64,000 nucleotides of DNA from PALSA-129 sp050014595 (GCA_050014595.1 JBEKDA010000031.1:3950-67949); one strand, 5' to 3'. Shown: positions 27,287 through 36,026, numbered from the stretch's first letter. Translations and numbers: made by a program. Notes: generated by a model from the letters alone, not told the origin.

Positions 27287-27589
27287 CTATTTCTTCTTGG
27301 GGGGAACGATGGCGTCCTTGGCGGCCTTGGCCACGCGGAATTTCACGACCTTCTTGGCCGGAATCTTGATGGCTTCGCCGGTGGCCGGGTTGCGCCCCAT
27401 GCGGGCCTTGCGATCCTGGCGGACGAGGCGCCCGAGACCGGGCACCACGAACACGCCGTTCTTTTTCACTTCAGCGATGGCCATGGCAGCCAGGCCATCC
27501 AGGAACCCCCGCGCCGTCTTGTTGCTGACTTCGCAGTGTCCCGCCAGCGCTTTGACTAGCTGGGTTTGGGTCATTCTTGTAGTTGCCAT
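27287..27589 (-). CDS. HU-family DNA-binding protein
   Basis: The 100-residue protein has the HU/IHF fold with the arm region GRLVRQDRKARMGRNPATGE and a Lys-rich C-terminus. It is a nucleoid-associated protein that bends DNA. The ribosome-binding site AAAGGAG is clear. The upstream region (27600-27700) contains a 6-bp inverted repeat (27643-27658, ACGTTC, TGGC, GAACGT) that may be regulatory. HU and IHF types cannot be told apart by eye, but a lone gene fits HU. Confidence 0.92.
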   Translation of the reverse strand: MATTRMTQTQLVKALAGHCEVSNKTARGFLDGLAAMAIAEVKKNGVFVVPGLGRLVRQDRKARMGRNPATGEAIKIPAKKVVKFRVAKAAKDAIVPPKKK

Positions 27590-27772
27590 AAATCTCCTTT
27601 GATTCTCCCGTCAACTTCTCATCGAAACATTTTTGTGCCGCAACGTTCTGGCGAACGTGCGCCGTAATCGATATCAATCATAAGGGAAGGGCAGGGGGAT
27701 GTAAAGAGACTTTCGCAAGAAAAGCCCGGTTTTTCGCGGTTTTTTTGCCTGGCGGCGGCTGGAGAGCCCGGT

Positions 27773-28522
27773 TTACGGGCTTTTCACGAAGCCCTGGCCG
27801 AGCTGGTAGTGTAAATCCCCCTCACCGAAGGCTGCCGCGGCCTTGTTTTTCAGCACGCGGAAGCGCACCCGGCCGGGGGCCCGGGCATCCAGCGAGATGC
27901 GGACGGCGGCGTACAGTTTGAGCGCCGGACCGCCGGCGGTGGTCTCCGATTCCGTTGGCGAGGCCTCGGGGCGGGAGCGCAGTTGATTGAGAAAAACGAC
28001 GACGGCGCCGGTTCTTGCGACAATCCCCGCCAGGCGCCGCAGCCCCGATGCCAGGACGCGGCTCTGCAAGCCTGGTGCACCCTCTCCCAGGCCAGTTTCC
28101 AACTCCAGCCTGGGGATGAGGGCCGCGGCCGAATCCACCACCAGCAAGTCCACGGCCTGCGAAGCCGCCAGTTGGCGCAGGATCTCGAGGGCCTGCTCAG
28201 CCGATTCGGGCTTGGCCACCGGCAGCCGGTCGATGGATACCCCGAGAGTGGCGGCGTATGGCGGATCGAAGGCGTGTTCGGCATCGATCCAGGCGGCCGT
28301 CAGGCCATGGCTCTGTGCGTGGGCAATCACCTGGAGGGCCAGTGTGGTCTTGCCGGTGGATGAGGCGCCGAACAGTTCCACAACCCGGCCACGGGGGAAT
28401 CCTCCGGTGCCGAGAGCCGCGTCGAGGGCCGCAAAACCGGTTGGAATGACGGCTACCGCAGGGGGCGGGCCCATGCGGGCCAGTCTGAGCCGAATGGCGC
28501 GTTGCCGGTCCTGCTCGGTCAT
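27773..28522 (-). CDS. RecA-like paralogue lacking the RecA C-terminal domain
   Basis: The 249-residue protein is the RecA core only: Walker A GASSTGKTT, IDAEHAFDP, Walker B LLVVDSAAAL, and the L2/NQ region FLNQLRSRPE. The ATP-contact residues seen in RecA are kept, while the N-terminal helix and C-terminal domain are shortened. It begins 21 bp downstream of recA on the same strand, so it is likely co-transcribed and SOS-linked. It may act as a RecA modulator like ImuA-type proteins. No imuB or dnaE2 gene is in the window. Confidence 0.82.
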   Translation of the reverse strand: MTEQDRQRAIRLRLARMGPPPAVAVIPTGFAALDAALGTGGFPRGRVVELFGASSTGKTTLALQVIAHAQSHGLTAAWIDAEHAFDPPYAATLGVSIDRLPVAKPESAEQALEILRQLAASQAVDLLVVDSAAALIPRLELETGLGEGAPGLQSRVLASGLRRLAGIVARTGAVVVFLNQLRSRPEASPTESETTAGGPALKLYAAVRISLDARAPGRVRFRVLKNKAAAAFGEGDLHYQLGQGFVKSP

Positions 28523-28543
28523 GGCTGCTGGGCCGCCGAAAGG

Positions 28544-29608
28544 CTACCTGCGGGGAGGCGCGGTTTTCGCCGCGGGGGCCGGGGCTTCGGGTGCGGCGGC
28601 CGCCGGCTCGGTTTTGACCAACCCCAGGAGTTTGCGCAACTCGGTGTCGAGGGACTGGCGGATATCCGGGTTGTCCTTGAGGAACTGGCGGGCATTCTCG
28701 CGGCCCTGCCCGATGCGTTCCCCTTTGTAGCTGAACCAGGAGCCGCTTTTCTCCACCAGGTTTTGCGCCACTCCCAGGTCCAGCAGGTCGCCTTCCTTGG
28801 AAATGCCCTCGCCGTAGATGATGTCGAATTCGGCTTCGCGGAAGGGCGAGGCGACCTTGTTCTTGACCACTTTGACTTTGGTGCGGTTTCCGACCACGGC
28901 GTCGCCGTCTTTGATGGCGGCGATGCGCCGGATGTCGACGCGCACCGAAGCGTAGAACTTGAGCGCCCGGCCTCCGGTGGTGGTTTCCGGATTGCCGAAC
29001 ATCACGCCGATTTTTTCGCGGATCTGGTTGATGAAGATCAGGCAGGTGCGCGACTTGGACACCACCCCGGTGAGCTTGCGCAGGGCTTGCGACATGAGGC
29101 GCGCCTGCAGGCCCATATGGCTGTCGCCCATTTCGCCATCCAGCTCGGCCTTGGGAACCAGCGCCGCCACCGAATCCACCACCAGCACATCGATCTGGCC
29201 GGAGCTGGTGAGCGTGTTGGTAATCTCGAGCGCCTGCTCGCCGTAGTCCGGCTGCGAGACCAGCAGGTTGTCGATATCGACCCCCAGTTTGCGCGCGTAG
29301 GTCGGGTCGAGGGCATGCTCGACGTCGATGAATGCGGCGATGCCGCCATTCCTCTGCGCCTCGGCGATCACCTGGAGAGCAATGGTGGTTTTGCCGGAAG
29401 ACTCCGGTCCGAAGATTTCAATGACGCGGCCGCGGGGAAAGCCGCCCACGCCCAAAGCGGCATCCACTGATATCGAACCGCTCGAAATCACCGATACCGG
29501 CACGATGGCGTCCTTCGAGCCCAGTCGCAGAATCGAACCCTTGCCAAACTGCTTCTCGATCTGGCTGAGGGCGGTCTCCAACGCACGCGCGCGCTCTTTT
29601 TCGTCCAT
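28544..29608 (-). CDS. recA: Recombinase A
   Basis: The 354-residue RecA has Walker A GPESSGKTT, IDVEHALDPTYARKLGV, Walker B DVLVVDSVAALVP and the L2 loop GVMFGNPETTTGGRALKF. It drives homologous recombination and the SOS response. AGGAG lies 11 bases upstream of the ATG. A TACAAT -10-like sequence is at 29643-29648 on the minus strand. The expected -35 position falls just outside one arm of the 29665-29766 repeat. Confidence 0.97.
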   Translation of the reverse strand: MDEKERARALETALSQIEKQFGKGSILRLGSKDAIVPVSVISSGSISVDAALGVGGFPRGRVIEIFGPESSGKTTIALQVIAEAQRNGGIAAFIDVEHALDPTYARKLGVDIDNLLVSQPDYGEQALEITNTLTSSGQIDVLVVDSVAALVPKAELDGEMGDSHMGLQARLMSQALRKLTGVVSKSRTCLIFINQIREKIGVMFGNPETTTGGRALKFYASVRVDIRRIAAIKDGDAVVGNRTKVKVVKNKVASPFREAEFDIIYGEGISKEGDLLDLGVAQNLVEKSGSWFSYKGERIGQGRENARQFLKDNPDIRQSLDTELRKLLGLVKTEPAAAAPEAPAPAAKTAPPRR

Positions 29609-29664
29609 GTCGGGTAAAACTCCTAAAGGTGGGGTGAAAGGTTATTGTAGCAGCGGATGGGTTT

Positions 29665-29766
29665 CACCGCAGAGACGCGGAGGCGTGGAGAAAACTGAGG
29701 AATCTGAGTCTCAACAAGCTTGTTGCTTCTCTCCTGTCTTCTCGGCGCCTCCGCGTCTCTGCGGTG
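29665..29766. repeat. Long inverted-repeat intergenic element upstream of recA
   Basis: Two perfect 21-base complementary arms (29665-29685 and 29746-29766, beginning CACCGCAGAGACGCGGAGG) enclose 60 bases. A 12-bp palindrome, AACAAGCTTGTT (29713-29724), lies inside. The arm sequence is a dispersed intergenic repeat familiar from many soil bacteria. The element sits just upstream of the recA promoter and between divergent genes. Confidence 0.85.
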
Positions 29767-29803
29767 AGGTCCCGGACGGTATAATCACACCAGAGGTTGT
29801 TGG

Positions 29804-30427
29804 ATGGCAGTTCGTCTATTGGCGCTCGGTTTGCTGGCAGGCCTGCTGATGGGATCTCCGGCCAAGAAGAAGACGGTGGGCACGGCTCGCGGCGAGAACG
29901 AGGACCTGGTGCTCGAGGCCACTATCTATGTCGATCCAGCGGACGTCAAAGAAGTGCTGGGCGACGATCTGGGCGGGCACTACATCGTGGCGGAAGTCAA
30001 AGTGGAACCGAAGTACGGCAAAGAGATCGCGATCGACCGCGACGACTTCGTGCTGCGCACCGACAAGGACGGCGAAAAAGCCAAACCGTTCGTGGGCAGC
30101 CAGATTGCCGGACGGGAAGCCCTCATCGTCACGCGCACCGCAGACACGTCGAACGGGCACCACCCGGCCATCAGCATCGGAGGCATTGGCGGTGGTGTCG
30201 GCAGCGGCTCCAGCGACAACGGTCAAGCTAACTCCAAAATCCAGAATGCCGCCACGGTCAAGGAGAATCCCCTGCAAAAGGAGCTGGACGACAAGGTTTT
30301 GGTGGAGGGGAAGACCAAGAGCCCGCTGAGCGGCCTGCTTTATTTTCCGATGGAAAAGCAGAAAATGAAGGAACTGGAACTGTACTACGGCGGCAAGGAA
30401 AACCGCATCAGTCTGAGGTTCAAATAA
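29804..30427 (+). CDS. Secreted hypothetical protein
   Basis: The 207-residue protein has a signal peptide (MAVRLLALGLLAGLLMGSPA) and a beta-rich middle (YIVAEVKVEPKYGKEIAIDR). A Gly/Ser-rich linker (GGIGGGVGSGSSDNGQ) and a charged C-terminal region (LSGLLYFPMEKQKMKELEL) follow. I do not recognise a named domain. It is six bases upstream of a response regulator, so it is in the same operon as the two-component pair and may be its target or an envelope sensor accessory. Confidence 0.65.
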   Translation: MAVRLLALGLLAGLLMGSPAKKKTVGTARGENEDLVLEATIYVDPADVKEVLGDDLGGHYIVAEVKVEPKYGKEIAIDRDDFVLRTDKDGEKAKPFVGSQIAGREALIVTRTADTSNGHHPAISIGGIGGGVGSGSSDNGQANSKIQNAATVKENPLQKELDDKVLVEGKTKSPLSGLLYFPMEKQKMKELELYYGGKENRISLRFK

Positions 30428-30433
30428 ACCCGC

Positions 30434-31150
30434 ATGAGAATCCTGGTGGTTGAGGACGAGAAGCGAATCGCGGACTTCCTGTGCCGGGGTCTGGAAGGCG
30501 CGGGCTACGCCGTGGACGCCGCGCCCACCGGCACGGACGCCCTTGAGAACATCCACTCCACGGATTACGACCTGGTGGTGCTGGACCTGATGCTGCCCGA
30601 TATGGACGGTCTGCAGGTGCTCGAGAGAGTCCGCGACCGCAAGGCCGGCCCGCCGGTGCTGATTCTGAGCGCACGCGGCGGTCTGGACGATCGCGTCAAG
30701 GGTCTCGAACTGGGTGCCGACGATTATCTGGTGAAGCCGTTTGCGTTCGTGGAGCTGCTGGCGCGCGTGCGCGCCCTGTTGCGGCGCGGCCAGCCCACAC
30801 CGGAAAAGCTGCAGGTGTCCGATCTGACGCTGGATTGCATCCGCCGCAAGGTAACGCGCGGCGCCGACGGAATCGATCTGGCGCCCAAGGAGTTCGGCAT
30901 CCTCGAGTACATGATGCGCAACCGCGGCCGGCCGCTCAGCCGGACCATGATCGTGGAACACGTGTGGGACATGGACTACGACGGCCTCACCAACATCGTG
31001 GACGTCTACATCCGCCACCTGCGCAGCAAGATCGACGACCGCTTCCCGCAGAAGCTGATCCAGACCGTGCGCGGCATCGGGTACATGATCGACGTGCCCG
31101 ATAAACAGGCCGAGCGGCCGGTTGAACCGGCTTCCGAGCGGCAGGTGTAA
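30434..31150 (+). CDS. OmpR-family response regulator
   Basis: The receiver has the acidic pair EDEK, the phosphoacceptor in VVLDLMLPDMDG and the Lys in LVKPFAF. A winged-helix DNA-binding domain follows (LAPKEFGILEYMMRNRGRPL, then VDVYIRHLRSKID). At 238 residues this is a classical transcriptional regulator. It pairs with the histidine kinase that begins after its stop. Confidence 0.93.
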   Translation: MRILVVEDEKRIADFLCRGLEGAGYAVDAAPTGTDALENIHSTDYDLVVLDLMLPDMDGLQVLERVRDRKAGPPVLILSARGGLDDRVKGLELGADDYLVKPFAFVELLARVRALLRRGQPTPEKLQVSDLTLDCIRRKVTRGADGIDLAPKEFGILEYMMRNRGRPLSRTMIVEHVWDMDYDGLTNIVDVYIRHLRSKIDDRFPQKLIQTVRGIGYMIDVPDKQAERPVEPASERQV

Positions 31151-31151
31151 G

Positions 31152-32705
31152 GTGATCCGCCGCCGCGACCTTCGCCGCATCAGCCGGGGGCTGCGTTTCC
31201 GGCTGACGGCCAGCTATGCGCTGTTCTTCACGGTGCTGCTGATCGGCGCGTCGTTTCTGTTCGGAATCCGGCTCAACAACACGCTCCAGAAAGAAGCGCA
31301 CGATGCGCTGACCGATCATTGGGACGCGATGAAAGGCTATCTCCGCATCGAAAAGAAGCACGAGATCGATGCGGACGAGCGGGCCCTCTGGTACTACGAC
31401 GAGAATGACACCGAAGAAACCACCATCGTCCTGGACATCAAGAAGATTTACATGGTGGCGGCCGCCGACGGCAAAGTGATCCTCGACGAGGACGACAATC
31501 CGGCATACTCCGAGACCTTCAAGGAAATCTTCGACTCCCCGGCGAATATCCGGGCGCGTGTAGCCAAAGCAAACCCCAATCCAACAGCCCCGAATCCCGG
31601 ACCGTTTTGGGATACGCGGCGAGATTCCGATGGGGAAGAGTTCCTGATCCGGTCCGGCATCGTCTGGGATCAAGTGCATCACCGTCCTTACTACGTCTCG
31701 CTCGGGTCGCCGCTGGCGCAATACGCCAAGATCCAGAGCGGCTTCACCTGGATCTTCATCAGCGTGGTCCCAGGCGCTCTGGTGCTGGGCGGCATCCTGG
31801 GATGGTTCATGGCCGGCCGCGCGCTCACTCCGGTGAAGGACGTGGCGCAGGCCGCGCAGCGCATCTCGGGATCCAACCTGAGCCTGCGCATTCCCACCCG
31901 CGAGGCCGGCGACGAGCTGGATTACCTGATCCTCACTTTCAACCGCATGATTGAGCGCTTGGAATCTTCCTTCCAGCAAATGAAGCAGTTCTCCACCGAC
32001 GTTTCGCATGAGCTGCGCACGCCCATCACGGCCATCCGCGGCCAACTCGAAGTGGCGCTGTTCACCGCCAAGACCACCGAGCAGTACCGCGAAGCCATGT
32101 TCAACGCGCTGCAGGATATCGACCGGCTCTCGCAGATTGTGCGCGCGCTGCTGCTGCTCTCACAGGCGGAATCGGGGCAACTGGCGCTGCAAAAGTCGCG
32201 GCTGAATCTGCGCGAAGTGGCGGTGGACCTGGTGGACCAGTTTCAGATTCCGGCCGAGGCCGCCGGCGTCCGCCTGGAGGCCGATCTGCCCGACGAATGT
32301 TTTGTGGAAGGCGACCGCGTGCAGATGGAGCGCATGATCTCCAACCTGCTCTCGAACGCGCTCAAGTTCACACCCGAAGGCGGCCAGGTGCGGCTGCGCG
32401 TGGTTTCTTCGCCGGAGCGGGTGGAGATAGTCGTTGAGGACAACGGCCTCGGCATCCCGACCGAACACCTGCCGCACATTTTCGACCGCTTCTATCGCGT
32501 GCCGGGCTCGGGCACGGCGCCCAATCCGGAGCAGGGCCTGGGGCTGGGGTTGAGCTTCGTGGCGTGGATCGTGAAGGCGCATCACGGCAAGGTCGAAGTC
32601 GATAGCGCTCCCGGCAAGGGCTCCCGGTTCACCATCACGCTGCCCGCGTTGGGTGTGGCGCCGGACACGCTGGAACTGGCGGGCGAGCCGGCCGGCCGCT
32701 CCTGA
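31152..32705 (+). CDS. Sensor histidine kinase
   Basis: The 517-residue kinase has two membrane helices (about 18-40 and about 200-222) flanking a periplasmic sensor. A HAMP linker follows, then the H-box (DVSHELRTPITAIRGQLEVA), N-box (NLLSNALKF), G1 (VEDNGLGIP) and G2 (GLGLGLSFV). The GTG at 31152 lies just after the response regulator stop. A TTG at 31122 would overlap that gene and is less likely. The signal sensed is unknown. Confidence 0.93.
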   Translation: MIRRRDLRRISRGLRFRLTASYALFFTVLLIGASFLFGIRLNNTLQKEAHDALTDHWDAMKGYLRIEKKHEIDADERALWYYDENDTEETTIVLDIKKIYMVAAADGKVILDEDDNPAYSETFKEIFDSPANIRARVAKANPNPTAPNPGPFWDTRRDSDGEEFLIRSGIVWDQVHHRPYYVSLGSPLAQYAKIQSGFTWIFISVVPGALVLGGILGWFMAGRALTPVKDVAQAAQRISGSNLSLRIPTREAGDELDYLILTFNRMIERLESSFQQMKQFSTDVSHELRTPITAIRGQLEVALFTAKTTEQYREAMFNALQDIDRLSQIVRALLLLSQAESGQLALQKSRLNLREVAVDLVDQFQIPAEAAGVRLEADLPDECFVEGDRVQMERMISNLLSNALKFTPEGGQVRLRVVSSPERVEIVVEDNGLGIPTEHLPHIFDRFYRVPGSGTAPNPEQGLGLGLSFVAWIVKAHHGKVEVDSAPGKGSRFTITLPALGVAPDTLELAGEPAGRS

Positions 32706-32847
32706 AACCCAAAAAAGGGCCGCCCCTGCTAACGTAGATGAGGTTTAAGCTTCCGACAGAGTTTAAGACTCTCACCCGCGCGAAACTGCTACAATCCAGG
32801 TTCGTGCTCCGCGGCGCTGCCGGGGAGCAGCCGCCACAAATCGCGCC

Positions 32848-34053
32848 GTGCTTCGCCGGATCTTCAAGGCTTTCCAGTATCGCGACTTCCGCTTGATGTG
32901 GATTGGCGCCTGCACGTCCGCCATCGGCACCTGGATGCAGATGACGGCGCAGGGCTGGTTGATCTGGAGAATCAGCGGCAGCGCTCGCTTGCTGGCCCTC
33001 GACCCGATTCTCCAGGCCGTCCCGATCATTCTTTTCTCGCTGGTCGGTGGCGTGCTGGCCGACCGATTCGAGCGCCGCCACCTGCTGATCTTTTCGCAAT
33101 GCGTGCAGATGTTCTGCGCGCTGCTGCTGACGTTCCTGGTGGGTTTCCACGTAGTGAAGGTGTGGCATATGCTGTGCTGCTCTTTCGTGGTGGGCTTCGC
33201 ACAGGCCTTCGGCGGGCCGGCCTATTCGGCGCTCATCCCCACGCTCGTCCCGAAGGAGCACATGCCCAACGCGATTGCGCTGAATTCCATCCAGTTCAAC
33301 GCCGCCGTGATGGTGGGACCGGCGCTGGGCGGCTGGGCCTTGCATACGTTGGGCGATACCTGGTGCTTCGGGCTCAACACGCTGTCGTTCCTGGCGCCCA
33401 TCGTCTCCCTGCTGATGCTGACCATCCGTTTCCTGCCGGAACGGACCGGCCAAAGCATTTTTACCAGCCTGAAAGAGGGTCTGCGATTCGTGCGCCGGGT
33501 GGGCGCCATGGAGAGCCTGATCGTGCTGGCTTTCTGCATGGCGGCGCTGGGCGTGCCGCTGCGCACCTTCCTGCCGGTCTTCGCCGCCAAAGTTTTCGGC
33601 CAGGGCTCGGGAACTTACGCGACCTTCCTCTCCATGTCCGGAATGGGGTCGGTAATTGGCGCGCTGGCGGTGGCGTACCTGGGCAATGTCCGCAGGAAGG
33701 GCCGGCTGGCCCTGGTTATGCTGATGTGTCTGGGCCTCGGCATTACCGGCTTTGCGCTCTCGCGCTCCGTGGTGCTGAGTTGCGCCATGCTGCTGTTCGG
33801 CGGGGCCGCCATGATGGGAGTCTTCGCGATGGTCAACTCCCTGGTGCAGCTTGTGGTTACCAATGAGATGCGGGGCCGCGTGATGAGTGTCTACAATCTC
33901 TCGTTTCGCAGCGGCATGCCTATGGGAAACCTGTTGGCCGGCTGGCTCGTCCCTATCTTTACAGCTCCCGTGGTGCTGGCCGTGAATGGTGTGCTCCTGG
34001 TGGGTCTGGGGGCCTATTATTTCCTGGTGCAACGGCGGGTAGCCGAGCTCTAA
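32848..34053 (+). CDS. Major facilitator superfamily exporter (EntS-like)
   Basis: The 401-residue protein has about 12 membrane segments and the motif GGVLADRFERRHLLI between helices 2 and 3, typical of the MFS_3/EntS group of drug or siderophore exporters. A second loop carries GNVRRKGRLAL. It starts at GTG 32848. The leader contains GCTACAATCC, a possible -10. The substrate cannot be told from the sequence. Confidence 0.88.
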   Translation: MLRRIFKAFQYRDFRLMWIGACTSAIGTWMQMTAQGWLIWRISGSARLLALDPILQAVPIILFSLVGGVLADRFERRHLLIFSQCVQMFCALLLTFLVGFHVVKVWHMLCCSFVVGFAQAFGGPAYSALIPTLVPKEHMPNAIALNSIQFNAAVMVGPALGGWALHTLGDTWCFGLNTLSFLAPIVSLLMLTIRFLPERTGQSIFTSLKEGLRFVRRVGAMESLIVLAFCMAALGVPLRTFLPVFAAKVFGQGSGTYATFLSMSGMGSVIGALAVAYLGNVRRKGRLALVMLMCLGLGITGFALSRSVVLSCAMLLFGGAAMMGVFAMVNSLVQLVVTNEMRGRVMSVYNLSFRSGMPMGNLLAGWLVPIFTAPVVLAVNGVLLVGLGAYYFLVQRRVAEL

Positions 34054-34092
34054 TTAAGGAACCAGGTTCTAATTGAATAGGTGATATCGATC

Positions 34093-34761
34093 ATGTGGGT
34101 ATTGTTACTGGCCGGTTTTATGGCCGCCGCTCCATCCGCTCTGGAAACCGCACGGGACGCGGAGGACCGCCCGGCGCTCGAAAAAATTGTCGCCGATTAC
34201 GCGGCCGCGGCCGCCAAGGCGCCCAACGACGCCGAGGCGCAGTACCGCGGGGCGCTGGCCTGTTCGTACCTGGCGGAAATTGCCATCGAGCAGCGCGACC
34301 GCAAACTGGGACAGCAGACGGCCGAGCGTGGCATGCAATTCGGCGAGCGCGCCGTCACCCTCAAGCCCGATTCGGCCGAATACTACCGGGTCCTGGGCAC
34401 GCTCTACGGCCAGGCCATCATCGACCTTCCCAGCGGGCTCAACTACGGGCCGAAGGCCAAAGAGGCCATCAGCAAGGCGGTCGAGAAGGCGCCCAGGTCC
34501 TCGGCGGTTTATGTGGCGCGCGGCGTCGGCAACTACTACCTGCCGGCCATGCTGGGCGGCGGCCCCAAGCTGGCGTCCGACGATTTCCGCAAAGCCATCG
34601 AGCTCGATGCCAAGAACGCCGAAGCCTATCTGTGGCTGGGCCTGAGCCTCCGCAAGGAAAACAAGGAAGCCGAAGCCCGGCAGGCTTTTACCAAATCGCT
34701 GGAACTCAACCCCAATCGTTTTTGGACGCGGCAGCAGTTGGCCAAGACGCCGGGGAAGTAG
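34093..34761 (+). CDS. Exported TPR-repeat protein
   Basis: A signal-like N-terminus (MWVLLLAGFMAAAPSA) precedes helical repeats that fit TPR units (ALACSYLAEIAIEQRDRKLG, then AISKAVEKAPRSSAVYVARG and EAYLWLGLSLRKENKEAEAR). It has 222 residues from the ATG at 34093; a GTG at 34081 would add four residues. The role is unknown, probably envelope scaffolding. The gene lies at the edge of the accessory island. Confidence 0.75.
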   Translation: MWVLLLAGFMAAAPSALETARDAEDRPALEKIVADYAAAAAKAPNDAEAQYRGALACSYLAEIAIEQRDRKLGQQTAERGMQFGERAVTLKPDSAEYYRVLGTLYGQAIIDLPSGLNYGPKAKEAISKAVEKAPRSSAVYVARGVGNYYLPAMLGGGPKLASDDFRKAIELDAKNAEAYLWLGLSLRKENKEAEARQAFTKSLELNPNRFWTRQQLAKTPGK

Positions 34762-34782
34762 GACAGGCCTCCTGGCCTGTCC
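34761..34782. repeat. Perfect hairpin after the TPR gene
   Basis: A 9-bp perfect stem (GGACAGGCC, TCCT, GGCCTGTCC) begins on the last base of the stop codon. There is no T-run. It may be a repeat element or a protective mRNA 3' hairpin. Confidence 0.7.
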
Positions 34783-34828
34783 GCGTCATCGAGCCCAGTG
34801 AGTATTCCGTATATGGCATACTGTAGAT

Positions 34829-35188
34829 GTGGCGTGGGAAGTCGAGTTCACCGATGAATTCCGGGATTGGTGGAACGCCCTCTCCGAAGAGCAGCAGGAT
34901 GATGTGGCGTACTCCGTTCGGCATCTCATGGAATTCGGCCCTGCCCTCGGTTTCTCGCACAGCTCAAAACTCGGCAGTTCCCGTTATCCGCAGATGCGCG
35001 AACTGCGGACCCAGAGCGCTGGGAGGCCGTTGCGGACACTCTACGCATTCAACCCGCTCCGCTCGGCAATCCTCTTGATCGGGGGCGAGAAGACCGGCGA
35101 CGACCGCTGGTATGAGAAGTTTGTGCCGATCGCGGACCGGCTTTTTGAAGAACACCCGCTTGATCTCAAGAAGGAGGGAAGGATCTAA
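34829..35188 (+). CDS. HigB/RelE-like toxin
   Basis: The 119-residue protein has the pattern of the phage Gp49/HigB-like toxin family: WEVEFTDEFRDWWNALSEEQ, then PQMRELRTQSAGRPLRTLYA and a basic, aromatic C-terminus. Such toxins cleave mRNA on the ribosome. The GTG start overlaps no other gene. The stop overlaps the antitoxin start by one base. The upstream AGTAT and ATACT half-sites (34800-34821) could be an operator. Confidence 0.85.
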   Translation: MAWEVEFTDEFRDWWNALSEEQQDDVAYSVRHLMEFGPALGFSHSSKLGSSRYPQMRELRTQSAGRPLRTLYAFNPLRSAILLIGGEKTGDDRWYEKFVPIADRLFEEHPLDLKKEGRI

Positions 35189-35505
35189 TGCCCACTCGTA
35201 ATTTTCGTGAATTGCTGGAGGCGATGCCCGCCGATCGGCAGCGGAGGATTGAGAAACGGTTTGAGAAAAGTCTGGCCGCTATGCCGCTCGATCAATTGCG
35301 AAAGGCGCAGGAGATGACGCAGTTGCAACTCGCTGAAATCCTCGGCGTCAATCAGGGAGAGGTCTCGAAGATTGAGCACCGGTCCGACATCTGCGTCAGC
35401 ACCCTGGCCGAATACATCGAAGCTATGGGCGGCCGGCTCGAGATCCGTGCGGTGTTCAAAGATCGAGAAGTGCGGATCACGCAGTTCGAGGAGTTGGCAA
35501 GCTAG
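35188..35505 (+). CDS. XRE-family antitoxin (HigA-like)
   Basis: The 105-residue protein carries a helix-turn-helix at about 45-85 (TQLQLAEILGVNQGEVSKIE). It should neutralise the toxin encoded immediately upstream and repress the operon. The toxin-first order is typical of HigBA modules. The stop codon is followed, in the same frame and without a break, by a HicB-like fragment. Confidence 0.85.
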   Translation: MPTRNFRELLEAMPADRQRRIEKRFEKSLAAMPLDQLRKAQEMTQLQLAEILGVNQGEVSKIEHRSDICVSTLAEYIEAMGGRLEIRAVFKDREVRITQFEELAS

Positions 35506-35703
35506 ACGGCGTCCCAGAAACAGGACGTCGATGGCCGTTGGATTGCCCAAGTGCCGGAATTGAATGTGCTCCTGTACGGTGACTCGAAGCAGGACGCCAT
35601 TCAACGCGCTCAGTCGGCCGCGCGGGAGATTGTTCTCGACCTAATCGCACACGGCGAGTTGCCTCCTGATTCGGCGAACGCCGTATTCCCAAGCCCGTCC
35701 TAG
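35506..35703 (+). pseudogene. HicB-like antitoxin fragment, 5' end missing
   Basis: In the same frame as the XRE antitoxin, right after its stop codon, the sequence encodes DGRWIAQVPELNVLLYGDSK, then EIVLDLIAHGELPP, up to a stop at 35701-35703. This matches the HicB-like fold. There is no ATG ahead of the first conserved residues and no HicA toxin. The fragment has lost its start and partner, unless an internal GTG or TTG is used. Confidence 0.6.
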
Positions 35704-36026
35704 CGAATACCGATCCAAACAACTTCACCCGGTCTCAAGATTTCGAGTGCTTTCAGCACATCGGGCAGCAGAACCAGCAGGTCATCGAGATTCGTGGTGC
35801 GGGCTCGGACAACCAGCAACGAGATCGAACGACCACGTAAAGTCTGCTGATTCGGCATGTTCTGATCCACCGTGATCAGTACTTCAAAGCCCGCTTGATC
35901 CGCGGCGGCCAGGAGTGCACCATTAGTCAAGCCAGTGAGCCCCGCGTACCGGCAGGTTTCGCACTCGTGACCTGTGAAGTGATGGCGGAGTCCCTCGTCT
36001 ATGCACTCGTCCAGGAGAAGGCGCAT
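35700..36026 (-). CDS. DUF5615 PIN-like toxin
   Basis: The 108-residue protein has the PIN-like acidic start (MRLLLDECIDEGLRHHFTGH) and the second acidic site (VLITVDQNMPNQQ), diagnostic of DUF5615. Such proteins are proposed to be nucleases paired with DUF433 antitoxins. Its ATG follows the antitoxin stop without a gap (TGAATG), so translation is coupled. Confidence 0.88.
   Translation of the reverse strand: MRLLLDECIDEGLRHHFTGHECETCRYAGLTGLTNGALLAAADQAGFEVLITVDQNMPNQQTLRGRSISLLVVRARTTNLDDLLVLLPDVLKALEILRPGEVVWIGIR

Noticed and set aside
27643..27658. Inverted repeat ACGTTC-TGGC-GAACGT upstream of HU as a LexA box
   Set aside because: The orientation (GTTC-N4-GAAC) is the reverse of the known GAAC-N4-GTTC box, and HU is not an SOS gene. 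Noted only as a possible operator.
27765..27781. Hairpin at the end of the RecA paralogue gene as a terminator
   Set aside because: The 6-bp stem overlaps the stop and is not followed by a T-run on the minus strand.
29816..32045. Long minus-strand frames opposite the two-component genes
   Set aside because: Shadow reading of the response regulator and kinase; no domain.
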